The notes beneath the pieces are model-generated. The model was not told the DNA's origin and did not search any database. It worked only from the letters and a program-made list of their open reading frames with translations. Positions 1 through 11,467 of a DNA stretch of 64,000 bases are shown in pieces. The position numbers and the translations under genes were made by a program. How positions within the stretch are numbered: the stretch's first letter is position 1; every line of letters starts with the position of its first letter. Origin of the DNA: Rachicladosporium sp. CCFEE 5018 (Eukaryota; Ascomycota; Dothideomycetes; Cladosporiales; Cladosporiaceae); contig KZ111156.1 in NCBI GenBank assembly GCA_002077045.2, positions 245,444 to 309,443 on the forward strand, written 5' to 3'.

Positions 1-1
1 C

Positions 2-2614
2 AAGTTCACACTGTATGAGACCAATGCCCGATACTGGATTGCAGGCGCCGACATCAGGGACACCCAGTTCAAACTTTTACGCATTGATCGAACGTCGCCT
101 CCCGGCCGGCTTGCAATCACGGAAGATGAGGCCGTCTATGATCGCCAGCAGATGAACGACAACCTTGCTGCTATCGATCAGGGCAACAAAGCGACCGGTG
201 GCTTGCGACTCAAGTATGTCTTCTGGGGTCTATTAGGGTTCATAAGATTCACAGAAAGCTACTATATGCTTCTAATTACGAAGAGGCAACAGGTGGCGAT
301 CATCGGAGGTCACTGTGTTTACCAAGTTGAGGCTACCGATCTCGTGCCATTGACGACCGGATCCAGCTCAAGTTTCATGCGAAATCGTAACGCAGAGGAA
401 GCGCGATTCCTCGGCATCTTCAACAACCTCGATTTGAGCAAGTCATTTTACTTCAGCTACTCGTATAACATCACGAGAACGCTGCAGCAGAACATCATCT
501 TGCAGCGCGAGGCACTACTTGAAGGCCAACACCCAGGTGCTCCCGACTACAACAACGTCTTTGTATGGAATCATCACTTGCTCGGACCCGCGAGACGAGT
601 CCTTGACCACGCTTATGACTGGTGTATGCCTATAGTGCATGGCTTCATTGACCAGGCAGCGCTCGATGTCTTCGGCCGATCGATCTATATCACCATCGTC
701 GGCCGTCGTTCGAGATTCTTCGCTGGTGCACGTTTCTTAAAGCGCGGCATCAATGACCTGGGATACGTAGCGAACGATGTCGAGACAGAGCAGATCGTCT
801 CTGAAATGCTGACCAGCTCGTTCCACGCGCCGGGACCGCGACTGTACTCAAATCCGACATGGACGTCGTTTGTCCATCATCGAGGGAGTATACCACTCTA
901 CTGGTCGCAGGACAATAGTGGTGTAACACCGAAGCCAGACATCGACCTGAACTTGCAAGATCCGTTCTATGAGCCAGCGGCTTTGCACTTCGATCACCTC
1001 TTTATGCGATATGGTTGTCCGATCTATGTGCTGAACTTGATCAAGTCCCGTGAACGAACTCCGCGAGAGTCAAAGCTACTTGATGCGTTTAAGCACTGCA
1101 TTGAATTCCTCAATCAATCGCTACCGGAGGGCAAGAAGATTATATACAAGGCTTTTGACATGAGCCGAGCATCGAAGACGCGAGGCGGTGATGTTATCGG
1201 CAACCTCGAGACCATCGCTGACGATATAGTTGCAAAAGTAGGCTTCTTCCACAATGGAGATGCTGGTCTTGACGAGCCACACGTCCAGAACGGCGTTGCG
1301 CGCACGAACTGCGTCGATTGTCTCGATCGCACAAACGCTGCCCAGTTCGTGATCGGCAAGCAGGCTTTCGGCAGGCAGTTACACGCACTGGGCGTGCTTG
1401 GCTCCTCACAAGTCGACTACGACACCGACGCCGTCAACATCTTCACGCACATGTTCCACGATCATGGCGACACCATTGCAGTCCAGTACGGTGGATCACA
1501 TCTCGTCAACACAATGGCGACGTACCGCAAACTGAATCACTGGCAGGCTCATTCGCAGAACATGGTGGAGAGCTTCAAGCGGTACTATCACAATTCCTTT
1601 CTTGACAATCAGCGCCAAGAAGCATACAATCTGTTCCTCGGCAACTATGTCTGGGTATCGGGTCAGCCAATGTTGTGGGATCTGACCACAGACTACTACT
1701 TACATCACTCTGATCCGCGATCGTGGCTCAAGCGCGAGCGAAGAGATTACTATCAGTGGTTCACGCCCGAGTACCTGGAGCCACGCCAATTGCCTCCGGC
1801 GGTACAAGGGCGACCTGAAACCACTGGGCACGAGATTGTTGACTTCGATGACTACTGGCTAGAATTCTACAGGCCGACGACACTATCGTCCTTTCTCAAG
1901 CTGTACACTTACCGGATGAACAACACTCAGCGCTACCTGCCCGATCGCCCTGCCCGCGATCATAAGACCTTCGACTTCAGCCCATTCAAACCTCGTCTAG
2001 AGCCCCACAGACAAAACAGCATTGACTCTCCCGAGAAGAAGCCCCTGCGCAAGGGTGTGACGATAGTAGATCCTACAGACCCGCCGCCAAACACGCCACT
2101 CGATGCGCAGACTCCACGCCCGCACATCAAGTTGAACGATGAGCCATCAAGTATACTTCGCGAGAGAATGCATCGGCACTCCGTGCCCGTTGTAGCCGCC
2201 ACACCGGACCCGGCGGACAAGGCTCAAATGCATCTCTGGTCGCTGAATCAGTTCCACACCAACTCGCTCAACCCCTCCGTCACAGCCTCCGAAACAGCAG
2301 AGTACAGCCGCTACATCACCCACCCTCTCACCCTCCCTCTCGTGACTGCCAACACCGATATACCGTCAGACACGAATTTAGACTACCTCTCGTACCTCTC
2401 GCGCGCAGATGACGCTTTAGATCCGGAGGACTTTGGCGTTAGTGACCACGATATGCGCGAGTTCGAGGCCTTCCTGGCGGAGCGAGAGGAGGTGCTGACG
2501 GTGCTCGAAGAAGATGGCGGGAAGAAGCGATATAAAGCTTACAAGCAATGGCTGAGAGGCAAGAGTCTCTTCAAGCAGAGTAAGGTCGATCCCGAGTACT
2601 TGAGCGGGGTGTAG
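2..2614 (+). CDS. FIG4: FIG4-like SAC-domain polyphosphoinositide phosphatase (5' end outside window)
   Basis: The reading frame is open from base 2, so the window starts inside the gene; about 870 codons are present. The SAC-domain catalytic loop CVDCLDRTNAAQF is at roughly 1311-1350 and fits the CX5R-T phosphatase signature. The upstream part (TESYYMLLITKRQQVAIIGG) matches the Fig4/Sac3 subfamily, as does the long C-terminal region after the catalytic domain. Fig4 dephosphorylates PI(3,5)P2 on the vacuole/endosome membrane and works in a complex with Fab1 and Vac14. No intron is seen. The gene converges on the PP4 gene, with 147 bp between the stop codons. Family assignment is firm; choosing Fig4 over Sac1 rests on the subfamily-like sequence and length. 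Confidence 0.93.
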   Translation, partial: KFTLYETNARYWIAGADIRDTQFKLLRIDRTSPPGRLAITEDEAVYDRQQMNDNLAAIDQGNKATGGLRLKYVFWGLLGFIRFTESYYMLLITKRQQVAIIGGHCVYQVEATDLVPLTTGSSSSFMRNRNAEEARFLGIFNNLDLSKSFYFSYSYNITRTLQQNIILQREALLEGQHPGAPDYNNVFVWNHHLLGPARRVLDHAYDWCMPIVHGFIDQAALDVFGRSIYITIVGRRSRFFAGARFLKRGINDLGYVANDVETEQIVSEMLTSSFHAPGPRLYSNPTWTSFVHHRGSIPLYWSQDNSGVTPKPDIDLNLQDPFYEPAALHFDHLFMRYGCPIYVLNLIKSRERTPRESKLLDAFKHCIEFLNQSLPEGKKIIYKAFDMSRASKTRGGDVIGNLETIADDIVAKVGFFHNGDAGLDEPHVQNGVARTNCVDCLDRTNAAQFVIGKQAFGRQLHALGVLGSSQVDYDTDAVNIFTHMFHDHGDTIAVQYGGSHLVNTMATYRKLNHWQAHSQNMVESFKRYYHNSFLDNQRQEAYNLFLGNYVWVSGQPMLWDLTTDYYLHHSDPRSWLKRERRDYYQWFTPEYLEPRQLPPAVQGRPETTGHEIVDFDDYWLEFYRPTTLSSFLKLYTYRMNNTQRYLPDRPARDHKTFDFSPFKPRLEPHRQNSIDSPEKKPLRKGVTIVDPTDPPPNTPLDAQTPRPHIKLNDEPSSILRERMHRHSVPVVAATPDPADKAQMHLWSLNQFHTNSLNPSVTASETAEYSRYITHPLTLPLVTANTDIPSDTNLDYLSYLSRADDALDPEDFGVSDHDMREFEAFLAEREEVLTVLEEDGGKKRYKAYKQWLRGKSLFKQSKVDPEYLSGV

Positions 2615-2761
2615 GATATCTCGCTGGAGTAATCTGGCGCTGTGGAAATGGAGCATGTAAAGCATAGCGACGGAGTTCGGGGCGAATGTTGGCAGATGGT
2701 TTCTGCGTATCATGGACGGCGTAATGTACGCTCTGTAGCAAGATATATAAATCTGGGTATC

Positions 2762-4205
2762 TTACAAGAAGTAATCAGCCACCGGTTTCTTCGCCGGCAT
2801 GCCCCGACTGTCCTGCGGCGCCGCTTCAAAGACCCGATAGCGCCTCCCTGGCCCCATCTTCCTCTCCATTTTCTGATCCGTCAAGATCCCTGCACTCCTT
2901 CCCACATCACCGTTACTCCTACCCCCATAGCCTGCACTCGTGCCCTCCTCCCCAAGCTCCAGGATCGCAGCCACATTCCCACACCTGTAACAGTAATTCG
3001 GCGCACTCCAAACAGTCACAATACTAGAATCGAACATTTCCTTAAAACCTTCCATCACCAGCTGGTGCGCTCGGCAGATAAGCGATAAGTCGTTCTTATA
3101 GTTGAACGACTTTACTATATCCGAGCCGAAGAGGAAGCCGGCGCCGCGGGGCGAGATCCCCCAGCCGTCTATCTCGTCCGGATCAGACCAGAGGAGATCG
3201 CACATGGCGCCTTCGTGGGGGACTTCCTGCTTGCGGTCTAGCAGGCGGATCTTGTCGATGGTGTCTATGAGGGGAGAGAGTCCGCCGTGCACGCAGAGCA
3301 CTGCGCCTCCGGACGTGCTGTTTGAAGAGCGAGAGGAGCCTGCTGCTGAGGTGCCTGGGGGGCCAGAGGGCTGCGGTGATGAACCGGGGTTTGAGAGCTG
3401 CGAGAGGTCTTGGGAGGGTTGTTGGGATTGAGGTGGTGAGGAAGGCACGCGTTGGAAGCGGTTTAAGATTTGGCCCTGAGAGTTTAATATTTCGATCTCC
3501 CAGTCTGTGTCGTCTGGCGCTGCGGAGGCGTGGCTTTGTGAGGGGTCTGCAAAAGGCGCGTCGGTCGGTGCAAGGTCTGTGGATGCGCCTGTTACTAGGG
3601 CGCCGAGGGCTAGGTAGTCGAAGACTTCGCAGCAGTAGCGCCAAACGTTTGCGCTGCCGTATTTTCGAAGGCATTCGTCGTAGAAGCCGTAGACTGTTGT
3701 TATTTGGCGAGATTCGTGGTTACCGCGGATGAGAGTTATGCGGTCTGGGTAGCGGACTTTGAGGCAGAGGAGGAGGAGGAATGACTCGAGCGAGTAGAAG
3801 CCTCGATCGACGAAGTCACCTGCTCGATGTTAGGTCCTCGTAGCGGGTCACGGATTGCACTCGCTTACCCATGAAGAGATAGTTAGTGTCTGGCACATCG
3901 CCGCCGACTCGAAAGAGCTCCATAAGATCGTGGAACTGTCCATGTATGTCACCACATATCTGGAACACCTGCATCAGCGGCTATCATGCTTGTTCATTGC
4001 ACAATGTACCGACCGTCACCGGTGCATCTACCCCCACCACATTCCCCTCTTCAATCAGTAGCTCTCGCGCCTTGTAACATAGCTCCCGCACTTGATTCTC
4101 GGGTATGGGTCGGCATGCTCGCAACTGCGCAATCGCTCTGACAGACCGTCAGTCTGAGGCGCGAATGTTTCGTTTCGTATGCGCCTACTTGTCCAGGTCA
4201 CTCAT
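2762..4205 (-). CDS. PPH3: Serine/threonine protein phosphatase PP4 catalytic subunit with low-complexity inserts
   Basis: I reconstruct four exons: 4189-4205, 4014-4137, 3869-3959 and 2762-3819. The introns are 51, 54 and 49 nt, and the joined frame is 429 aa. The N-terminus [19 protein letters not shown] and the C-terminus KKPVADYFL are PP4-type. Metal and catalytic motifs GDIHG, GDFVDRG, RGNHES and CVHGGLSP are all present, as is the terminal DYFL leucine that is carboxymethylated in this family. PP4 acts with regulatory subunits in the DNA-damage response and in dephosphorylating gamma-H2A. The protein is about 120 aa longer than usual. A Ser/Pro/Gln-rich insert of ~95 aa lies between [10 protein letters not shown] and VLCVHGG, and a second Gly-rich insert precedes the RVFEAAPQ tail. 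The second intron donor (gtcggt) is weak, so that boundary is the least certain. Confidence 0.92.
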
Positions 4206-5371
4206 TATCGTCAGCCACGCCGCCTGGCGCGCTCACTGCTTCTTTAATCCAGTCCTGCCCTCTCGTTCGTCGACTCTGACGCGAGTTTATGTCTCTCCGA
4301 ACCAACGTCCTATGCTACTCGTGTCTCGTGCGCTCGGTGGCGGCTTGGTATTGAGGTTCGTGCGACGAGATCACTTTGCTTGCGCTGCTTCGCGAGTTCG
4401 GTAGGCGAGGAAAGAGTGATGTGAAGAATATTCGGTTTTTTACAGCAATGCCGTCGTACTACGCTCAACTCATATCATGGTGGACTATTGCCGTGGAGTC
4501 TATTCCTGTCGAAGTACCAGTAGCGCGGCTTACCCCAGATCCGGGATCGTCCCGGTGAGCCTTAAACTCAAAGAACATCCACGCGAACCCCACTTTGGCT
4601 CCCTCCTTCGACCTCACCTTCGTCCGTCACCTTCGCTAAAGATGCCTTCTGGGACCGGCTGCGCAGCTCAGCTGAGGGCCATCGTACCGGATCTCGACAA
4701 CATAAATACAGCACGACGAAGTCCCTGTGCACAGCGCCTCACTCACAGAGTCGTTTCTAGGGTCTCTTGCAGCCGACAGAGTGGCAAACCATGCGTTTCT
4801 TACGCGCACAACCATAGAGACCATCATGCCCTGGCAACGGTCACAATGACTGTGATCACCGCTGATTGAGAGTGGAATCCTTCGGTGGAAAAGTCTGTCG
4901 GTTGACGTGAGCCGTCTGCTTCTCCAATTAGCTGCGAGAAGGCAGGTAAGGGCAGCTTCCCCTCTCTTTCCATTCGCGATCGCTTCTCTGCATTGGCAGC
5001 ATGGTGTTCAGTTCGTCAGTTTACATCCTTGCCACTATCATTCCTTCTAACCCCGCAATCACCCACGTGTCTCGCCGACCTGCAGCTCAAGGTACGTACT
5101 CCCAGAGCTGGGAATAAGGCAAGGCGAACAAATGCGCAAGATGGGAAAGTGTAACATTGGGAGCTCCGGACCGCAGCAACGCGAGTGCTCCTGAACAGAG
5201 TGTCTGAATGGCTCGGATATGCGAGCCCCGCAATATACGTACTTGCGAATCGTTCCAGCTGTCCAGTCACGCAACAGACTTATAAGTACGCCCAACGAGA
5301 GGCTACTTCAGCTCTGATCCACAGACCACAATTTCTAGCTTCCTCCTACGCAGACTTTCAATCAATCCAAC
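4206..5371. other. Intergenic region between PPH3 and the flavoprotein gene
   Basis: The genes on either side are transcribed away from each other, so both promoters should lie here. Open frames inside are short, lack recognisable motifs and overlap on both strands. I see no RNA gene or repeat. Confidence 0.6.
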
Positions 5372-7195
5372 ATGGCTTCCAGCACAAAGTACGACCTGGT
5401 CGTAGTCGGTACCGGCTTTGCCGGCTGCATGGCCACCCTGGCATTCCTTGAGCAATGCAAGAAAGACAACAAACAAGGCAAAGTCGCCCTCCTCGAAGTC
5501 GGCAAAGAAGGCGAACGCAGCGGCGCCTCGAAGTGGACCATGGCCTATCTCCGCCTCGACAAGAACCTAGACTTCGACGAAGACTGGGTCAAGGAGATGC
5601 GGCTAGTCAGCAACGGGCTCGCAGACGAGGAGTACTGCGAGAAGCTGCGTGTGGAAGCCCCGATCTCGGCGAAGTATCTCGAGGAGCATGGCGTCAAGTT
5701 CGTGCACCACGATGAGCCGAATGTACTGCTTGAGTTCAAGACGGCGCAGCATTTCGTGTTTCCTGATGGAGGTGGAAAGGCTATTATAGGCAAGCTGTTC
5801 GAGCATATTCGCGGCTACAGCAACTGTGAGATCATGTACGAGACCGAAGCCATCCGCCTACTCACAGAGGATTCTGGCGCAATCCGAGGCCTCAAAGCCC
5901 GTAAGAACGACGGTCTACTCCACGACCTCATCGCGCCGAATGTCGTGCTGGCGTGCGGAGGTTTCGAGGGGAACCAAGAGATGCTCGCTCGATACATTGG
6001 ACCCAACTCGCACAAGCTGCCTCTCATCGCTCCGGGACTAAAATACAACAAGGGCGCTGGCCTGCGTATGGCGCTCGAAGTCGGCGCTGGTACAGCAGGG
6101 TCGTTCGACGGCATGCACTGCGAGCTAGTCGATACTCGCGCCAAGAAACCCGACGCAGTGATCTGGGGCCACAACTACGGTATCGTTGTGAACAAGGATT
6201 GCGACCGCTTCTACGATGAGGGGAAGCGTCACCTCTTTGCTACCTTCGAGATGATCGCGCTCGAGTGTTGGCGAGATCAAGACATGTCGTGTTATTTTGT
6301 CACTGATGATACGATTATGAAGAAGTTCACTGGCAGCTGGGTGTATGATACCACAGACCAACCCCCTGAGACCGGAGAGACGATTGAGGAGTTGGCTGAG
6401 AAATTGGGGATTGATCCCAAGAAGCTGAGGAAGACTGTGGATGAGTATAATGCTGCTGTTAATGATAAGGAATTTGACCTTATGAAGCTCGACGGCAAAG
6501 CAACAACAGGCCTCAAGATCAACAAAACCAACTGGGCTACCAAAATCGAGACCCCACCTTTTGCAGGCTACCCCATGACCTCGAATCTCACGTTCACCTA
6601 CGGTGGCGTAAAGACAGACCTCCACGCCCGCGTCGTCAGCACAAACGACTTTCCCATTCCTGGGCTTTGGGCGGCAGGCGAGCTGACAGGTATGCCACAC
6701 CCCTTCTCATTGATCTTCCCGCCTCCCGAAAAGCTCTTCTCCGACTCGTCGAAGTGGTGCCTATGCTCCTATCACCATGTTCGCAACAGCGAGATAATGC
6801 TGCAGCAACAAAGGAGAGTGCATGCGCTGCTGCAGTTCGCTACCTCATTTTCGCGCTCTCTTAGTCGCAGTCCTCCAGTATCACACTACCTCAGTCTATC
6901 CTAAATGACTGCTCCCCACGCGAAAATTCTCAGGAGAAGCGGATATACTAACACAAGCGATGCAGGCCTCTTCTACAACGAATATCCCCCCGCCACATCC
7001 TGTCTCCGCAGCATGACCTTCGGCCGCCTCGCCGGTACCTCCATAGCCCAAAGTCTCGGCAAGGGCGTTTCCGAGATAGGAGGCAAGAGCATCAAAGAGG
7101 AAGTGGCGAGCAGGCAGAGCCAGGCCATAATGATGGACAGGGATATTCTGATCGGAGAGGGACGCAGCTTGCAGGCCGAGGCCTCAGCCGCCTAG
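5372..7195 (+). CDS. FAD-dependent dehydrogenase of the fumarate reductase/FAD_binding_2 family
   Basis: Two exons, 5372-6689 and 6966-7195, give a 515-aa protein. The N-terminus carries the Rossmann dinucleotide signature VVGTGFAG at residues ~10-17. A family-typical VVLACGGFEGN follows, and the C-terminal flavin-binding part reads PGLWAAGELTG. After splicing this continues as LFYNEYPPATSCLRSMTFGRLAG, which completes the FAD domain. Relatives include fumarate reductases, 3-ketosteroid dehydrogenases and tricarballylate dehydrogenase; the substrate cannot be read from the sequence. No signal or membrane segment is seen. The 276-nt intron is about five times longer than the others here. Reading through it would truncate the protein and lose the last flavin contacts. 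Confidence 0.85.
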
Positions 7196-7273
7196 ACAGA
7201 GCAGGGCGTCAATGTTGTGATCGACGAAGCAGAGGTTCAGAGGGCAAAGGCTGTGTTGTGTATATACGTCTTT

Positions 7274-8578
7274 CTACTTTAGCTTCCAGTCCTTGTAACT
7301 CCACTTCTCCGTCTTGTCGACTTTGCGCAGCTTTCTCTGGCCTAGACGCTTGCGAACTTCGACTTTGCCGTTCACGAGTAAGCTTCTATACCTATCCGTC
7401 AACAAATTCCCCTCAGGCTTCAGCCTCCTTAGCGAGTCCTGCAGATCCTCAGGCAGCACGACCTCCAGCGGCGCAGCAGGCACATCGCGTTTCCCGAACC
7501 TGTTCCGTCGGAGTGCAGGCTCGAAACCGTCGTCCGAAGAGTCCGACACCTCAATCCCCGGCCCACGCGCTACCTTCGGCTTCACAACCCCAGCCTTCCT
7601 TGCCAACCGCTCCTTCCGTCTCCTCTCATGCGTCTCCGCTGCCTCCCTCTGCTTCCTAGCTAGAATCTTATTCCGCTCCGCAGGCGTCTTGCGGCGCTTC
7701 ATCTTAGCCGTGAAAACCCCGTTGGTCTCGCCTCCTTCAGTGCCGCTTTGAATACCATCCCACTCGCTCTCCCATGCGCTTTCGTAGTCTGTGGCCCACT
7801 CGTCCTTCTCCGCAGCCTCAACTTTTGCTGCCTCGGCCTCGGCACGTGCGACTTGCTCTTCTTCTGCGAGCTCAGCGGCTACCCTTGCTTTCTCGGCCTC
7901 CACGGCCGCCGCACCTTCGCGCTCGAGAAGGGCAGACCAGTCTTGTACGAGAGGGTTGTAGGATTTGCCTGCCGCTGGTCTGGGCACAGCAGGCACCGCC
8001 TTCCCACTCGCCACAAGACTCACAGGCGCGTGTCTCAACGTGCTCGGCTCACGAATAGGCTTCACAGGCTCCAAGAAATCCAGCTCCGCGTGTTTGACCG
8101 GGCCAGCGGGCGCCCACGGGTCATGCGTGGCTTCTGGGATCGCGAGCGCGAAACCTCCTTCACCGGTGGGACGATTGGCGACGGTGCGGAGATGTTGGAG
8201 TTGTTTGTGGGAAATGTATTTCCCGTTCTTTGACCTCTTCGCACTAGGATCTGGGACTGCGAGGTCGAGAGCTTTGCGCTTCCTCTGTTCCAAGCCGGGT
8301 ACGGCGGAGCGTTGAGCGAGAATCTCATCGGCTTTGAGGAGCTTCGACTTGCTCTGCTGGAGAGAGATGGTGGAGTCTCCGGTGATGTCCAGAGCAAAGA
8401 GGTCTGCTGCGGGTTTCTCTGACACGACGCCGCCATGTTGAATGATTTGCGTGCGGACGTCTTCGAGGTTTGCGGTCAGGTCGTTGAGGTCGACGTTTCT
8501 GCGCCACGCCTTCTTGCCTTTGCGAGAGGGCTGGTTGTAAGATGCCGGGGCGGCGGGAGCGAGCATTGTATCCGCCAT
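7274..8578 (-). CDS. NOP53: Ribosome biogenesis protein Nop53
   Basis: A single exon of 434 codons. I place the start at the second ATG (MADTMLAPAAP, in a good gccATGG context) rather than at the upstream in-frame ATG at 8599. Nop53 hallmarks are the N-terminal GKKAWRRNVDLNDL block, which recruits the exosome helicase Mtr4 in the yeast protein, and the Lys/Arg-rich C-terminus ending in SYKDWKLK. The middle is Ala/Glu-rich and probably coiled. Nop53 acts in the nucleolus and nucleus in 60S maturation and 7S-to-5.8S rRNA processing. It is divergent from YPT6. Confidence 0.92.
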   Translation of the reverse strand: MADTMLAPAAPASYNQPSRKGKKAWRRNVDLNDLTANLEDVRTQIIQHGGVVSEKPAADLFALDITGDSTISLQQSKSKLLKADEILAQRSAVPGLEQRKRKALDLAVPDPSAKRSKNGKYISHKQLQHLRTVANRPTGEGGFALAIPEATHDPWAPAGPVKHAELDFLEPVKPIREPSTLRHAPVSLVASGKAVPAVPRPAAGKSYNPLVQDWSALLEREGAAAVEAEKARVAAELAEEEQVARAEAEAAKVEAAEKDEWATDYESAWESEWDGIQSGTEGGETNGVFTAKMKRRKTPAERNKILARKQREAAETHERRRKERLARKAGVVKPKVARGPGIEVSDSSDDGFEPALRRNRFGKRDVPAAPLEVVLPEDLQDSLRRLKPEGNLLTDRYRSLLVNGKVEVRKRLGQRKLRKVDKTEKWSYKDWKLK

Positions 8579-9771
<1,193 letters not shown>

Positions 9772-9895
9772 TGATCATGTCCATCTGCTACACATTACCT
9801 ACACACTACAAACTCCTAGGAACGCAGTCCATTGCCCGCTGAGAACGCCACGAATGCAATCATCTCATCCACCTCGAAACAGCCCCTCAAAGATC

Positions 9896-10949
9896 TCACA
9901 ATTCGCTCCCCTTCTCCGCCTTCCCACCCAGCGCAGGCACAGCAACCGGCTTCGGCGGCCCCGTCCCGCTCCTCGCTCTTCGTTCTCGCTCGCCGATCCC
10001 GCCATCGGGCACCTTGATCCTCAACCCCCTGCCACCCTCGAACCTCCCACTTGTGCTCCGGACCCACTCCTCTTCATTCTCGTCCCGTCCTAACCAATAC
10101 CTGTGGCTTGGAAACCTCAACATCAATCGGCCGAGCTTTCCTTTCCAACCGGCGCCTTCCTCGCGGCCAGGCCGGAAGGGATTCTCAGCGAGTGAAGGGT
10201 CTTCGCTGTGTGTGTAGGTCGTGGAGGTCTGCAGGATGTAGGAGCGGATTGAGGTGCGGGCGAAGGAGAGGACTATCAAGATGAAATAGAGGCGGATGAT
10301 CCAGAGGACGCCGATGACTGTTATGGAGGCCATGCTACCTGAGGCGAAGACCGCGCCGGTGAGAGTTCCGGGAGTCGTGGTCGGGACTGCGATGGCGTCT
10401 TGGCCGGGTAGCAGGCCTGGTGCAGGGGATGCGACGACGTCGACTTTTGTCGCATTCACCTCTGGGTCCGTGAAGCCGGCAGTCTGGTCTATCGTTTCCG
10501 CTCCCAGCGCTTGCGCAGAGCCAGGCAGTACCTTGTCGTTCAGATGCTGTGCTAGCACAATGAACCACCCCACGCCAAAGAGCACCGTGTACGCCAGATT
10601 CACCGCCGAGTCGATGACAAACAGCCACGCCAGGCCTAGTGTCTTGAGCGGTTGGTCCGTTGTCCGGAACGCGGAAGACAAGTAGACGATGAGCGCGAGG
10701 GTGAGGAGGGAGTAGATGTACTGGCTCAATTGGAGGGGGTTTAGAGCGTAGCCAGTGAAGAGGGCGAGCATGCCGTAAAGGCCGGCGAGGCGGTTGAAGC
10801 ATAGTGTGAGGAAGACGAGCTCGGCGGCGGATTTGAGAGAGATGAAGTGGAGGACGGACTGTACGTATTCAGCACTGGGAATAGTTGCGCGTGAAGTGAG
10901 GGCATCTTACTTTTGGTTTGGGCAGGCGAAAGAGGTTAGGGAGCGCCAT
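9896..10949 (-). CDS. KEI1: Inositol phosphorylceramide synthase regulatory subunit Kei1 (copy X)
   Basis: Exon 1 is 10911-10949 (MALPNLFRLPKPK) and exon 2 is 9896-10858, with a 52-nt intron; 333 aa in total. The N-terminal membrane region LAGLYGMLALFTGYALNPLQ and the later AWLFVIDSAVNLAYTVLFG segment match the Kei1 family, with about four hydrophobic helices and a charged cytosolic tail. Kei1 binds Aur1 in the Golgi and is needed for IPC synthase activity in sphingolipid synthesis. This is the only copy in the window with its complete C-terminus. It diverges from the DcpS start 352 bp away. Confidence 0.9.
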
Positions 10950-11300
10950 GATCGCGTGGACGTCGCGTGCGCGACCAGATTACTGGGACGCAGAGGTGTG
11001 TAGGGTGCAAGTATGCCGCTGGCGTGGAGTAGTGGGAGTGGTCGCGCAATAGCAAGGGAAGGTAGGTCAGCAAGAATGAACTCTTTGCGCCTGGCGGTTG
11101 ACAGCGGATAGGGAAGGCATTTGATCCGAGTCCAAGAATCGTCATTTCAAGAAGGTGCGGCACGTTCAGCGGGCCGTTGATGCCGAACTCTATTACCTAC
11201 GCGAGGAGTGCCAAGCCATTGCAGTCCATCGACTTTGACTTCCAAGGGTAAGATATCAATGGTCGACAATCAGTCACTCGCAGACGAATGATATCCAACC
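10950..11300. promoter_or_regulatory. Divergent promoter KEI1/DcpS (copy X)
   Basis: This ~350-bp head-to-head spacer recurs at 12460-12811 and 27172-27522. X and Z differ at few bases, while Y carries its own substitutions and a 1-nt indel. No specific operator was recognised. Confidence 0.5.
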
Positions 11301-11367
11301 ATGTCGACCACGAACCCCAATGGCCTAATAACGCGCTTCAAATTCCAGTCCCTCCTCCGGCAGGACT
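11301..11367 (+). CDS. First 22 codons of a DcpS gene, cut off by a sequence gap (copy X)
   Basis: The start MSTTNPNGLITRFKFQSLLR is identical to the starts of the DcpS genes at 12812 and 27523. The sequence stops at the N run beginning at 11368, so this is a contig end and not a truncated gene. Confidence 0.85.
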
Positions 11368-11467
11368 NNNNNNNNNNNNNNNNNNNNNNNNNNNNNNNNN
11401 NNNNNNNNNNNNNNNNNNNNNNNNNNNNNNNNNNNNNNNNNNNNNNNNNNNNNNNNNNNNNNNNNNN
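11368..11467. other. 100-N scaffold gap 1
   Basis: A run of exactly 100 N, a conventional placeholder of unknown true size. Open frames that appear to cross it are artefacts. Confidence 0.99.

Larger units (their letters stand above)
9958..11367. repeat. Copy X: 1.4 kb overlap shared with the starts of copies Y and Z
   Basis: The bases of 9958-11367 correspond one to one with 11468-12877 (copy Y) and 26180-27589 (copy Z), apart from a few substitutions and one indel. By eye I find three differences from Z and about six from Y. The segment ends exactly at an N gap. Confidence 0.95.

Noticed and set aside
10296..10685. Plus-strand 129-aa frame repeated identically at 11806 and 26518
   Set aside because: Its repetition only reflects the three KEI1 copies; it is antisense to KEI1 coding sequence and has no motif of its own.
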